A stretch of DNA of 64,000 nt from Castanea sativa (taxonomy: Eukaryota; Streptophyta; Magnoliopsida; Fagales; Fagaceae): assembly GCF_040712315.1 (NCBI RefSeq), contig NC_134018.1:48981335-49045334 (forward strand). The letters are read 5' to 3'. Both the position numbers and the translations under genes were made by a program. Positions 20,428 through 32,706 of this stretch are shown one piece after another. Position 1 is the stretch's first letter. Every line of letters starts with the position of its first letter. A model generated the notes under the pieces. The model was not told where the DNA came from. It saw only the letters and a list, made by a program, of their open reading frames with translations, and did no database searches.

Positions 20428-23400
20428 ATGGACCGCCTCTCGGACAGAGACAGAAGAAGCAAGCGCACCAGAGACGAAAGAGACGATCGCGACCGAGACC
20501 ACAAGCACCGATCGTCCAGAGACGACAAGCACCGCGACCGCGATTCCTCCGATCACCACCACCACTATTCTTCTTCATCTTCTCACCGCCACCGATCTGG
20601 TCGAGAGCGCTCTCACGAGGATCGCGAAGGGAGCAGAGACCGCGATTCGAAGCGTGAGAGCGAGAGGGAAGGGAGTAGAGAGAGGGATAGGACTAAGCAT
20701 CGCGACGCGAAGCGCGAGCCGTCCGATGAAGAGGAGCTCGAGAGACTGTACGATAGGGACGGGTCCGTGGAGAGACGGCATTCTTCGTCGCACAAGAGGA
20801 AAGAGAGAGGCGCGAGCGAGGAGAGAGGCGATGGTGTTGATAAAAGAGCTAGGGTTTCGGAGAGGAAGGAAGCAGAGAATGGAGAAGGAAGGAAGGAAAA
20901 GAAGGAGCGAAGGAAGTTTGGCGATAGAGTTAAAGAAGAAGAGGAAATTGAGGTTGATAGGGGCTTTGAAGATGAGAAGCGAGTGAATTTCATTGATTCT
21001 AAGTCCAAGGAAGAGGTGAGTGATGAGCTTTTCGACAATGGCCGGAGCCGCCGTGGCACCGCCTCTGCGAGTAATGTAAGTTTTTTTTACTGGCCTATTT
21101 CTATTTATAATGCTTGTTTTTGATGTTGTAGATGATTTGTAGTTCAAATTTATGGTTTTGCACATATCCAAACGCATATAGCTGAAACTTTAGGTTAGTG
21201 AAGCCATTGTGGCTTGTGATGATATTTTCAAGTTGTTACAAGGAGTGTGTTAAAAATGCCTGATTTTGTAGTTGAAAAGTCGGTTGCCGATATGGTAGGG
21301 GAATTAATTAGAGGGAGATTTTGTTATTTTGAATTAAGGTTTAGTACAATTAGAGATACAACTTCAGTTCTTAATTAAGGTCTTTGGGACAAGTGGTAGT
21401 TTATCATGTATCAAATTTAGTGGTCCTAAGTTTGAATCCTATCTCCGAGTTGATGAGGTCCCTAAACAAGTTTATGACTGTTTTGTGGAGCATGTTGGCT
21501 ACTTTCTTCTCTAGTGTTTAATAGTTTATAGACCTTTTGAATCTGAGATTGTAGTTCTTTACTAGTTGGTCAATTATTTGCTTGGTCTATTTCTCATTTG
21601 AATCTCTTATAAAAAGAACTTTGGTTCTTGCTTAAATGGGCTGCTCACGCTGAAGTTTAACCTTTGAAGTTTGGAGGTTTGAGAAGTTTAAGTCTTTGAG
21701 AGTGTTGAAGTTAGGGCTGTTAGCGTCTGAATGGATTTTGTTAGGAAGGATGCATGTTTGGTCTAATATTGGCCAAGTTAAGTCGGTAATGAAAGTGATT
21801 GTCAATCTATCCTATTGAGTTGAATGTGACATGAATTTGGATACATCTTTATGGTCTTGTTGAACTCTAATCTAGGTGGCTCAGGTATAACTTATATATG
21901 GATGTTTTTTAACAGGTCCATATAGGAATTAATGTTTGTTATATTTTAGTACATGAGGTTCATTTTGATAATGCACTACCCACACATTTAAACTGCTTGC
22001 CTTTTCTGATATGGACTTAACCCAGAGGATGAAGATAATTAATGTACTTATCTTTGTGAATGACCACTATGTTCTGTTTTAATTTTTGCTTTAAATTTGT
22101 CATCATGTCATCGTCAACTTACATTGTCTGTTCAAAGTGTTTATATGGGGGACAGATTAATTTCAAGCTTTGCTGTGAAAGCCAAGTTTTCCAACATAGT
22201 TTGATTATACTGGTTTAGCATAATGCAACCCATCAACCTTGTCTTGAAAAAATACGATATATTGTGACTTTTATTGCGTTGATTAAAGTGCGAGTGTAGT
22301 TTCAATTGGGGGGTGAACATGAGTATTGTTGATTAAATTAGTGAGTACAAATGCTATAAGTTAACTGCTATATAGCAAAAATGCATTCATGAGGCAAGGA
22401 CATTTTGGACTTTAAGAAAAAAAAAAAACTGTATATAATAAAACAGTATCTGGCGTTTTTACCTTTTAAATTTTGTAGCACCTGGTTGATTCGCCTTGAT
22501 GACAGTTTTTATTCACCTTCTAATTGTGAGTTTATTTAACCTTGGAGGCAATCCTTCCTGTGGCTGAGGAAAGTTGTGCGCACCTCCTTCATGCTTCTTG
22601 TAATTTGTTTTTCATTTCTATGATCTAGCTCTGATGGACTAGTGGATGAACTTATGGTTGATTTTTTTGACACAGGGTGCTGCTCTGGAATCACTCACCA
22701 TGGAATCCAGCAGCGTGCTTGAGATGTCTTTGGCCCCTGGTCATCCCCTTTCTACAAAGGTATCTTCAATTTCTACCACAAATGAAAATAAGGGAGTTAC
22801 TGTTACCAGATCTCATGAGGTTCCTGGAAAATCTAGTACAGATGGGACATCTTCAGCTGCTGGAAAAAGTGGAAGTCTATCTCTTGATGCTTTAGCTAAA
22901 GCTAAGAAAGCTTTACAAATGCAAAAAGAATTGTCAGAGAAGCTGAAGAAAATTCCCCTTGTAAGTCATTCATCTTAGAATACATCCGCACTATGTTCTG
23001 TGTAGCCATTACAGTGATTTTTTTTTGGAGCTTTAACCTCTCTATCCCTCTTTCATTTAAAGTTGGGTGCAGATTTTTTTTTTTTGTTGGGATTCTTTTC
23101 TTGATTGTAGGCGTTCTTCAGTATGTATTAACTAAAATCTTGAACATGTAGTTGAACAAGGGTGCTAGCACAAGTTCAGAGGGCAGGTCAAACTTAGGAT
23201 TGAATGAGGAACCAAAAGCACAATCTGTTTTTACTGCAACAGGGAAAGGACCGGTTCTGTTAACTACCCCTACATCTGTTTCAGCAGGGGTGATATCAAG
23301 CTCATCAGCCTTACCTGTTGCATCTGATCCTGGTGCTTCTGCAGGCCTCACAGCTGTACCCAATTTTGAAGCAGTAAAACGTGCACAGGAACTTGCTGCC

Positions 23401-25623
23401 AGGATGGGTTTTCGGCAGGACCCAGAGTTTGCTCCTCTCATAAATTTGTTTCCAGGTCAGGTGGCAACAGATGTTGCTGTCCCACAAAAGCCAACCAAAG
23501 CCCCTGTTCTTCGTCTTGATGCGCTTGGTAGGGAGATAGATGAACATGGAAATGTGGTGAATGTGACTAAACCAAGCAACCTCAGCACTCTAAAGGTTTG
23601 TGAGTATTTTAATCTGTGCAGACATGTACGAATAATTTTCGAGGTATATTTTGTGAGTGCTTTAATCCTGTCTTCTAAATTTTCCAGGTCAACATTAATA
23701 AACAGAAAAAGGATGCATTTCAGATTCTGAAACCTGAATTAGATGTTGATCCTGACTCAAATCCTCATTTTGATGAAAGGATGGGTATTAACAAAACTAA
23801 GCTTTTGAGGCCTAAGAGGATGAATTTCCAGTTTGTTGAAGAAGGCAAATGGTCAAAAGATGCTGAGCATATTAAACTGAAGGTATTTGTTGTTGAAGTT
23901 GTGTTTCGTTTATAACTTCTACCAATTCAACACATGTATTTTTTACTTGTAGACATTTTGGTTTTGCAGAGTAAATTTGGAGAAGCACAAGCAAAAGAGC
24001 AGAAGGCAAAACAGGCACAGTTGGCTAAGGCAAAGGCAGCACCTGATATTAATCCAAATTTAATAGAGGTAGCAGAGAGAGTTATCACCAAAGAAAAACC
24101 TAAGGACCCAATTCCAGACGTTGAGTGGTGGTAAGTTGATATTGAATTCTTATTACATGGTTTCTACTGAATCATTTCCATTTATTAGAGGCATTTTGTT
24201 AGTCTGATTGGCATGATTTAGGGGAATGAATATGATATAAAGGCTATGTTGGTAATGCTAAATCTGATCCCGTTCTCTTTTACTGCCAAACTAAGGGCTG
24301 AAAAACTAAGTCTAGGTGGGGCTTTATGTTAGAGATTTATTTCATTGCAGAGAAAGCTGTTGTTTGAGAGTCACATCTGATTCTTTACTGTTCTGTGAAT
24401 ACCCATGAATTCTGAAAAAGCATGATTGGATTTGTTTGTATGTTTTCTGATTTTTGAAACGGCTGAGGGTTGAACTAGAACTATTGGCATTTAACTGTAA
24501 GGGTTAACATTGTCTTGTCACACTGTTGACCACTAAAAAGAGCACATGAGCCCATAAAAAACTATTGGGCTTACTGTAGGTGATGAAGCAGAAAGGACCA
24601 ATCCATTTTCTTGTCCTCTATTTGCTTCTTTTTTTCTTTTTTCTTTTTTTAAATTTTATTTTTAGTCTTAAGAACTTTAGCTTAGCCATCTGTCCTTATC
24701 TTTTGGGTGTAAGTTTTATTTTATTGATTATGTTTACTGGAATCATCAGGGATGTGCCTCTCTTGCAAACTGGTACTTATGGTGACATTACTGATAGAGC
24801 CATGGATAATATAAAGTTGGAGAAGATCACTATCTATGTTGAACATCCTCGCCCAATTGAGCCCCCTGCTGAGCCAGCTCCTCCACCACCTCAACCCTTG
24901 AAGTTAACCAAGAAGGAGCAGAAGAAACTCCGTACTCAGCGACGTTTGGCTAGGGAGAAAGATAAGCAGGAGTTGATAAGACAAGGCCTGATTGAGCCTC
25001 CAAAACCCAAAGTGAAAATGAGCAATCTGATGAAAGTCCTTGGCTCTGAAGCAACCCAAGATCCAACTAGGCTTGAAAAGGAAATCAGGAGTGCAGCAGC
25101 TGAACGTGAGCAAGCTCACATAGATAGGAATATTGCTCGTAAACTCACTCCTGCTGAGCGCCGGGATAAAAAAGAGCGGAAGCTCTTTGATGAGTCAAAT
25201 ACACTGGAGGCCATTGTATCTGTTTACAAGATCAATGACCTGTCACACCCTCAGACACGCTTCAAAGTTGATGTTAATGCCCAAGAGAACCGCTTGAGTG
25301 GATGTGCTGTGATTTGTGATGGTATTAGTGTTGTGGTTGTTGAAGGTGGAAACAAGTCCATAAAGAGGTATGGCAAGCTTATGCTTAAACGCATAAATTG
25401 GGCTTCTGCTGTAAAAGAGGAGGATGAAGATGAGGATGAAAGTGATGATAAACCTCCTAACAAATGCGTCTTAGTTTGGCAAGGGAATGTTGCCAAACCG
25501 AATTTCAACAGATTTTCAGTTCATGAGTGCATGACTGAAGCTGCTGCCCGGAAAATTTTTGCTGATGCTGGTGTTGGTAATTACTGGGATCTCGCCGTTA
25601 ACTATACAGATGATCAATCATAA
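20428..25623 (+). CDS. PRP3: U4/U6 snRNP splicing factor PRP3, six exons
   Basis: PRP3 binds the U4/U6 duplex in the tri-snRNP and is needed for pre-mRNA splicing in the nucleus; the Arabidopsis ortholog (RDM16) also affects RNA-directed DNA methylation. Exons by GT-AG borders and kept frame: 20428-21075, 22676-22960, 23152-23595, 23688-23882, 23970-24130, 24750-25623, total 868 residues, somewhat longer than the human protein (about 680). Residues 1-216 (exon 1) are an Arg/Asp/Ser/Glu/His-rich tail like other SR-type spliceosome proteins. The conserved PRP3 domain runs from about 455 to 710 and includes WSKDAEHIK, DVEWWD (split across intron 5) and TGTYGDI. The C-terminal domain (about 725-865, formerly DUF1115) includes LTPAERRDKK before it and an acidic loop near 802. 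The stop codon lies in a 62-bp tandem duplication. Family identity is firm; exon 2 to 3 limits need RNA support. Confidence 0.93.
21076..22675 (+). other. PRP3 intron 1, 1.6 kb
   Basis: The largest intron of the gene, from GTAAGT to ACACAG. It is T-rich with no open frame of note and no transposon I can recognise. Confidence 0.8.
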
Positions 25624-25740
25624 TTGGAGAATCCTGCTTTGATGGAAGGATGCCCTGTTTCTTGGATTATTTTGATCAATCATAATTGGAGAATCCTGCT
25701 TTGATGGAAGGATGCCCTGTTTCTTGGATTATTTTGATCA
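25611..25740. repeat. 62-bp tandem duplication across the PRP3 stop codon
   Basis: The unit starting TGATCAATCATAATTGGAG at 25611 is repeated exactly from 25673, with the second copy running to 25740. The first copy holds the last codons and the TAA stop; the second is in the 3' UTR. The two copies look identical by eye, so the duplication is recent. Confidence 0.95.
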
Positions 25741-26384
25741 TCTGTAGCAAGAAATTGCATCATTTGGATGAACTTTTATATGCAAGTTGCTGTAGTTGCA
25801 CTGAATGAAATTGCGTTCTGTTGGCATATGCTTACAGTCATACATGACACAATGTTTGACAGTCTTTGGTAACGAACTGAAATTATGGTCAATTAATTCC
25901 AAATTTGATAATCAGTTCAGCAGAGAATAATATGTTATCTTTATTCGTGGACATCTTAATATTTAAACCATGGATATATGATTTTTTAAGTGTTGTAACT
26001 TTTGTTATATTTACCTTCCTAATTTTTCAGTAAATGAGTCATGATAGCTATAGCTAGCATCGTGCTCCAGATTGGGATGCTAAACTTGTTAGCTCTTCTA
26101 TTAGAACTTCATTGAGATTGGCATGTTAAGAGAATTAACAGGTCCTATAAAAAAAATAAAAAAAAAAAAAAAATTTAACAGGTTGGCAGAGAAGACATGT
26201 AGCCTACGTTTGTTTGGTTTGGATTTCTAGTTTAGACCTGTACAAGGATCGGCTGGCCCACCTGAAAAGAATGTATTTGGTATCGAATGATACTAATCAA
26301 AATCTAATGAATGGGAGATATATGCCCAAAATAAACCTCAGCTCCTTGAACACCTTTGAGATTAGTGGTAGAATGTTGATATAG
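25741..26384. other. PRP3 3' flank, no gene
   Basis: 3' UTR and intergenic DNA with a long A tract at 26148-26172. No coding signal. Confidence 0.5.
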
Positions 26385-27680
26385 TTTTTTTTTTGAAAGG
26401 GAAGCATGACTTTCATTAAAATAGAGGAATAGTCATACAATAATCTGCAGAAGCAGAGCCAACATGCTAGATATTACAACTGATCAGCTTGGACTAATGC
26501 AGCGATAAAGGGAGGAGTAACCCCTCTCCAGTCTTGGGAACATTCTGCCCTGCGAGCATAGTGGGCTAGTTCGTGTGCCACCTGATTAAACTGTCTAGAG
26601 GTATGCTGGAAAGTGCAGGACTCAAAGGAATTGCGACTTTGCAGGATGACTTGGATGATATGACCTGAGCTACAACCTGTACACTTGTCATTAACGGCTT
26701 GGATTACGGCAAGAGCATTAGACTCCATTAAGACACGAGAGAGGTGCAATTCTTGAGCTAGCATGACACCATGAAGCAAGGCCAAGGTTTCAACCAAGTC
26801 TGCAGAGTAACCCGCCTTCAAGATTTTGCAGCTGGCTGCTATTACTTGGCCGGTGTAGTCTCTAATGATTGCTCCAACACTAGAATTCCCCCCAAGGTTC
26901 GAAGTTGCTCCATCCACGTTTACCTTAAAGAAACCTGGAGGGGGGAGGTTCCATTTGGTGGGAAGAGGCCTCAGTTGGGGGAAGTCCCAATCAGCTGCAT
27001 TGTAGGAGTCTTCAACCACATTTTTTGCAATCTGCCAGACTTGTTGATGGGATAAGCAGTTTCCTTCGTGGACCACCTTGTTTCTATTATACCAGATAGC
27101 CCAAGCAATTCCAAAGAAGTACTCCAGGTCATGCTGGGGATGATGGGAAAGGAGGAACATGGCTGAGTCAATGAAGGACCACCGAATCTCTCTTGTATTT
27201 AGGGGGTTTTCAGGCCATAGATTCCAGACAGGAGAGGAGAAGTCACAGCATAGAAGGGCATGGTTGATGCTTTCGAGGGCTTTTTTGCAAATTGGACAGC
27301 TCCAATTGTTGCTGATTTTCCAGCTGCAAATAGCTTCCATAGTGGGGAGGCCGTAAGCACAGACTCTCCATGCAAAAATTTTGACTTTTGGGGGGAGATT
27401 CAGGTGCCAAAGTTTCTTCTAAAGTAGTTTATAGGGGTCCCCAGAGGAGCACTCACCTTCTTTTCTTTCTTCCATCAAGTTGTAAGCAACATGGTATGCA
27501 CTCTTCACCGTAAAGTCTCCTCTGCTATTACCCAGCCAGATCAGTTTGTCCTCGGGCATACTGTAGGTTAATGGTGTTTTTAGAATTACTTCAGCCTCAA
27601 AAGGGAGGAAAGTTGCTCTAACTAAGCTGACATTCCACCACCTTGTGTTAGGGTCAATGAGTGCAAAAACCATGGGGAAT
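26385..27680 (-). mobile_element. 5'-truncated LINE (L1-type) retrotransposon
   Basis: The element reads on the - strand: coding end, short 3' tail and a poly(A) of 10 at 26394-26385 (seen as T on +). The upstream edge is a sudden break near 27680, as expected from incomplete reverse transcription. Target duplications could not be matched. Just outside, the 24-mer tgatgtaatattatttgata(ttac) occurs twice, at 27689-27712 and 27729-27752. Confidence 0.8.
26474..27673 (-). pseudogene. LINE ORF2 3' part: zf-RVT and RNase H, one stop
   Basis: A single frame of 400 codons stays open apart from one TAG at 27419-27421. It encodes the end of a plant L1-type ORF2. First comes a stretch with SRGDFTVKSAY, typical of the zone before the zinc finger; the reverse transcriptase core itself is missing. 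Then follows the zf-RVT finger (CPICKKALESINHALLCC) and finally an RNase H of the plant LINE type (VNVDGATSNLGGNSSVGAII, ETLALLHG, MESNAL, HELA). The acidic residue normally found in the ESD motif is Asn here (MESNAL), so RNase H activity is probably lost. The element is dead: truncated, stopped and mutated in a catalytic site. Confidence 0.85.
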
Positions 27681-27752
27681 TCCGGGATTGATGTAATATT
27701 ATTTGATATTACTGGATTTTGATATGACTGATGTAATATTATTTGATATTAC

Positions 27753-28567
27753 ATGCTTTTTCTTCACGGAGCCTGCCTTCATTGAAAGCGGGCTTGGGCT
27801 TGGGCTTAAGGCTCTATGAGCCGAGATGGGCATAAGTTGTAAACCTGTTTAAATTTTTGGGCCACGTATGGCCTAGGTACAAAATAACAAATAGTCCCAT
27901 TTTATATAATTTTTTTTTATTTACTTTTATTTGGCGTAAATCTTACTTGCAATTTCAGTTTATAGCTTGAGAACTTGGGAGGGTAAAAAAATAGAAAGAG
28001 CCCAAGGATAGGTTATTATGCAATATTCACCTTGACTTCAAAGTTGTTAAAAGATAGTTGAATGTTTTGAGTTTCTTAATCTTGAACTAGATTACTACTA
28101 TATTTAGTCAGTTATTGGGCTTGTGCCTGGGAACGTTTTGGGCCAGCTCAGGAGCTGAATTGAGGCCCAAGGTAGAAGCAAGGCCTGGGCCCTACAGGTT
28201 TAATCTTAATGTTTGCATTCCCTGCCTGGTCCATGAACAGATCTTTTTTTTTTTTTGTTGATAAGCGGTCAGAAAATGAACAGATCTAATTATGACTCAC
28301 TGTAGTATCTTTTAACATAATTGTAAAAAGGACTCTTGTCTGTTCTTTAACATGCATAATTCAATTTGTAAAGGACTAGCTGTTTGACTTCCAAGGTCGC
28401 TTATGGCTCTCCCTTTATTGACAAATGAAGTTTTTGTTCATCAATGTCGTCACAAAGAAATGGCCTCAATTTATGAAATTTTAACTTGCTAGAAATTTAC
28501 TCATAAATGGAGTTTGCATTATTCTTCCAGATCCTCCTACAGGATGAGTTATTACTTACAAGTTACA
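27753..28567. other. Intergenic DNA, no gene seen
   Basis: AT-rich sequence with T runs (27909-27918, 28245-28256). No gene or defined repeat. Confidence 0.5.
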
Positions 28568-28576
28568 ACTTGGTTT

Positions 28577-28728
28577 GGTGGGTTATGTAGTAAATTCCGT
28601 TGCTTTTGATTTGATCATGTAGTGTCGGTGATTTAAACTCTGCCACCATATTCTTTTTTTTTTTGGGTTTTAAATCACCGACACTACATGGTCAAATCAA
28701 AAGCAATGGGATTTACCACATACCCACC
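28577..28728. repeat. Long near-perfect inverted repeat (hairpin)
   Basis: Left arm 28577-28637 and right arm 28668-28728 pair over about 60 bp with only a few mismatches (shared core ATGTAGTGTCGGTGATTTAA against its complement), around a 30-nt T-rich loop. There is no coding sequence. It could be a small foldback MITE or the template of a hairpin RNA. Confidence 0.85.
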
Positions 28729-29885
28729 ATGTTCTACTTTGTATTATAGCTGGGGCCTTGGTATTAACTGTTACACGTTAATTTGGACCAGAAAAGCTTG
28801 CTCTCATGACTGTGTATTACGTAATATTTATTGTTCATATTTATTAGATGTCGTTGTTAAGCATGTGAACCCCTTCTTCTTCATCTATATATTTGCATAC
28901 AACAGCGACCTCTGCTGCTCTCTTTGTCACAATGCTGCCAAATTTCGAGTCCCAGAAAGTGAGACTACCCAAGTACTAACCATTTTTGGTAGACAGGGAA
29001 GTTTAAGGATGTGCTGTCGATGGTGTAGAGAGATAGTGTCCCTACTCATTGAGTATCAGTCTACGAGAGGACCATTTTCGTAATAAATCAAAGCGTTTTA
29101 AAATTTTAATACGGGAGAGCCCACATGATGAGTATGATCGTCCAAGTGAAATCACAAGATATTTTTGCACTAGTGAGCTGTGAGTAGTGTTGTCCAAGTC
29201 AGCACATTATGCACATGTAGACGGGGGATGTCTCCCAGACTTTTTGAAATTTATTTATGAGTTTGGTTAACGGTTTTTGATTTTTTAATAGACAATTTTA
29301 GAAATTTTTTTGATATATACCGATTTTATGGGAAATATATAAAATTATTAAAAAATTAATTATTTTTTTTTATAAAATTTTTTTTAAAATATTTTTAAAA
29401 GTTGTTAAAAAATCAATTACTTTTTTTAGAGAATCTGTTAACTTTTTATTTATTTATTTACCCATGTGTTAGTTAGAGAGAAAGAGAGAGATTTCGATTA
29501 TTAATTATTTATATTATATATATAATTTATTTTTTAAAATTTATAATTAATATTTTTATATATTCTATAATTTCTAATATCATACTTAAAACACTTACTT
29601 TCTCTTTTTTGGCACTTTCTCTACTGCTCATTATATTTCTTTTTCATATCTATCTCATTAATGTTGAAATTATCTAACTAGTGATTGCAAAATACCTCTA
29701 ATCTGTAATGTTGGCTCAACCCCTAGGCAATTTCCTAAATTGCTTATGGTTACAAATAGTAATAATTCGTCATAATTTTACTCCTTAAGTGTAATGCTAT
29801 ACTTGTATAACAACCTAAAATGAGTTATAATTCATACCTTTTTTTTTAATTAATTTTTTTTAGCTAAAAATTAAAAACTTCTTGC
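28729..29885. other. Intergenic DNA, no supported gene
   Basis: An open frame at 28688-29083 (+) begins inside the hairpin and resembles no family I know, so I do not call it. The remainder is very AT-rich. Confidence 0.5.
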
Positions 29886-30077
29886 GTGTTTGGCTCTAAC
29901 TTGAAAAGTTAGCTTATTTTAATATTCAGCTTATTTTTGTTACTATTTATGGGTCTTATTGCATTTTTTGGTACTATTCATGGGTCTCACTGTATTATTT
30001 CAACTAAATTTTACCTTTATCTATAGTACTTTTAGCCAAAAATTTTCAGTTTTAGCATAATAAGCGGATCCCAAACA
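29886..30077. mobile_element. Small MITE-like element
   Basis: Starts GTGTTTGG and ends CCAAACA, with internal ttactatttatgggtctta and tatctatagtacttttagcc. The 30391-30561 stretch and 11455-11641 share the internal motifs, so it is a dispersed family. Target duplications were not resolved. Confidence 0.5.
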
Positions 30078-30390
30078 AATCCTTCATGTGCATTTTTCTC
30101 TCTATCTCATTTAGAAAAGTCTCTCATCATTTACTCAAGAAAAAGAAACAAAAAATCTTCCGATCTTCCCATAAAAAAATTTAAATAATTGAAATATAAA
30201 TATACAAAAATATTTCACCTATAAAAGTACCCACTTCAAGCCTCAAGTTTTTTGAGCTGGCCCTACAAACTTGCTCCAAACCTAATGTGTCCAGCTTACC
30301 TCCAAAGCAGGTTTTCCCCCATTTGCATCAAGGATTGGGCACCCTTAATTAATCCCACCTAGCCCCATCTTATCCTGTTGTCATTCCTAG

Positions 30391-30561
30391 GGTGTATTTA
30401 GATACCGCTTATTTTGCTGAAACTGAAAAATTATCGCTGAAAATACTGTAGATAAAGGTAAAAGTTAGTTGAAATAGTACAGTAGGGGCCTACGAATAGT
30501 ACCAAAAATAAGTTGAATAGTGAAATAATTTTCATTTTTCATTTTAACCCAAACGCACACC
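30391..30561. mobile_element. Small MITE-like element
   Basis: Starts GGTGTATTTAGATA and ends CAAACGCACACC, with the internal stretch actgtagataaaggtaaaag. I associate this type of sequence with abundant repeats of Fagaceae genomes (from memory, not checked). Confidence 0.5.
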
Positions 30562-30711
30562 TAAGTTGTCAGGGCACTAAACGCTAATGCATTTGCCTTT
30601 TAGTTCTCATTATTCTATAACAATTCATGGCATAAATTTATCCTATAATTAGTAATTTCTTCTCATGCCCTACTTCTCACATGGGTTCATTAATTTACAG
30701 AAACTTATGGA

Positions 30712-31571
30712 CTAGGTTGCACTGACATGTCATTTTTGGCGACGTACCGGTGTCCAACACGTGTCGGACATCGGAACTAGTATGACTCGCTCAACCCTGG
30801 TGTCTGAGTAGTGTCTTTTTTTTTTTTTTTTGCTTCTCCGACACAACTCCGACGTGGCTCCGACACTCCGGTGTCCGAGTATGACTCTCTCTCTCAGCGT
30901 GGACAACATGTCTGACCTCTTATATTCTCTCTCTCTCTCTCTCTCTCTCTATTTTTTTTTTCTTTCAGATATTTGGGTGTACTGTTACTTATAAGTTATA
31001 ACTTATAATGCGTTTTTTATTATTATTTTAATCTCACTCTCAGTGTCACAGTGTCACTGTGTTATACTTTTTATTATGAATTTTTAATTTTTTTTCTTTA
31101 CTCAATCTTTTGTTTTGCCTTATAAATTATAATGTTTATTATAAATTTAGTGATTTTTGTTTTTGTGTGTCTTGCTATAGTTTTATTTATTTATTAAAGT
31201 TAAATATTGTAGGTGATTTTACTAAAATGAATATTGAAAGTGAAAAATCAACTAAGTCAGCTGCTCCTCTATGGATACTAAAATGGATATTGTAGTTTGA
31301 TGTTGAATGTAGCCTATTTAAACTTTTGGTTTGTACTCTTAAACATTTTATGTGTATTATTGTACTACTTTGGGTGTTAGTTTACTTATTTGTAGTTCTT
31401 ACATAATTTAAATTCTACTTTTATGTCTAAAAATATTAAAAAATATGCCTAGATATAAAATTTAATTAATTATCTAATTGCCGTATCCACGCCATGTCGT
31501 ATCCTTATTTTTCAAAAATTACTGTTTCTCTGTATCCATATCATATCCGTGTCCATGTCAGTGCAACTTAG
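30712..31571. mobile_element. hAT-like non-autonomous element, 860 bp
   Basis: Terminal repeats CTAGGTTGCACTGACATG (left) and, in reverse complement, CTAAGTTGCACTGACATG (right). The 8-bp duplication CTTATGGA flanks it exactly at 30704-30711 and 31572-31579. A (CT)n tract lies near 30927-30950. A short frame at 31110-31295 has no recognisable domain. Confidence 0.85.
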
Positions 31572-31665
31572 CTTATGGAGGCTACATGACTTGCATATGA
31601 TATATGACATGCCCCAGTGCTTCTCGTGTGGGTTAGTCACACATTATTTGACGTGTAGTAAGTGT

Positions 31666-32698
31666 TAGGGATGGTAATTGTTACCCGACCCGCAAGTACC
31701 TGGCCCAGCCTGACCCGACCTTAATGGGTTAGGTTTTACCTAACCCAATAAACAATAGGGTCAGGTTTGGGTTTTTAAAATAAAACCCGAAATGGGTCTG
31801 GGTTTTTGCAAAACTTGGCTTGAACCCAGACCCGGACCTAACCCACTTGATACTAAAATTACCAAAAAACCCTACTATATACACACACACACACACATAC
31901 ACACACACACACATACTTATAAACCCTAACATTTCATTTCATCTCATCCAGCCCAGCCACCCACTTTCCTCTCCCTCTCTCACACTCTCCTCTCCCACTC
32001 TTACTCTCACTCACTCTCCTTTCCTCTGACCACCATAGCCACAACCAAGCCTCACTCACTCTCCTCTCTTCTCACCACCACAGCCCCAACCAAGCCCAGA
32101 AAACAAGATCCAAGAAAAAACATTCTTCACCGACGAATCATCTTAAGTCCTTGACGCCGACAAGTCAAAACTCTCACTATCGCTGATCCCACACCGCTCC
32201 GCCAACAGCAATCGCCGATTTGAAAATTTGTTACTTTTTTTTTTTGGTGGGTTTTTTAGATTTGCTACTTTTCCTTTGGGTTTACAAAAATTTTAGGATT
32301 TCTTGGGTTTTGGGTATGGATTGGTTTGTTAGATGATTTAGATCTTGGCATCCGTTTGGATGGCAAGAAAATGTAATTATTTTTATTTAATTTTTGGCTT
32401 CATTACATGTATATTCAATGATTTCTATGATTTGTGTTTGTGATTTTGTGATTTTTGTGTTTGTGAGTTTGGGTTTGTGAATCATGATGAGGCTGTATTT
32501 GTGATTTTGAGTGTTTGTCAATTGTGATTTTGGGCTGAGCATTACGGGATGGGGCCCTCGGGACCTGGCGGGCGGGTCTGGGTGCAAATAAAAAAATCCG
32601 TTTATTAAACTGGCCGAGTTCAGATAATGGGTATAGACTCGCGGGTCGGGTTCGGGTATAAAGAAACCCGGCCTGAACCCAATCCGTTGTCATTCCTA
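31666..32698. mobile_element. hAT-like non-autonomous element, 1,033 bp
   Basis: Ends TAGGGATGGTAATT and CATTCCTA (reverse complement TAGGAATG), next to runs of gggttcggg/acccgaccc on both sides that extend the inverted ends. The 8-bp duplication GTAAGTGT is exact at 31658-31665 and 32699-32706. An (AC)n tract lies at 31880-31912. No transposase is encoded. The ends resemble a widespread hAT MITE type with TAGGGGTGGCAA-like termini. Confidence 0.85.
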
Positions 32699-32706
32699 GT
32701 AAGTGT

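Noticed and set aside
20575..21177. 200-residue open frame on the - strand over PRP3 exon 1, and 148 aa at 20613-21059
   Set aside because: It is antisense to the repetitive Arg/Ser-rich exon 1; such codon patterns keep the other strand open by chance. No domain seen.
28688..29083. 131-residue + open frame after the hairpin
   Set aside because: Starts within the inverted repeat and shows no domain, no homology I can recognise and no codon bias of a gene.
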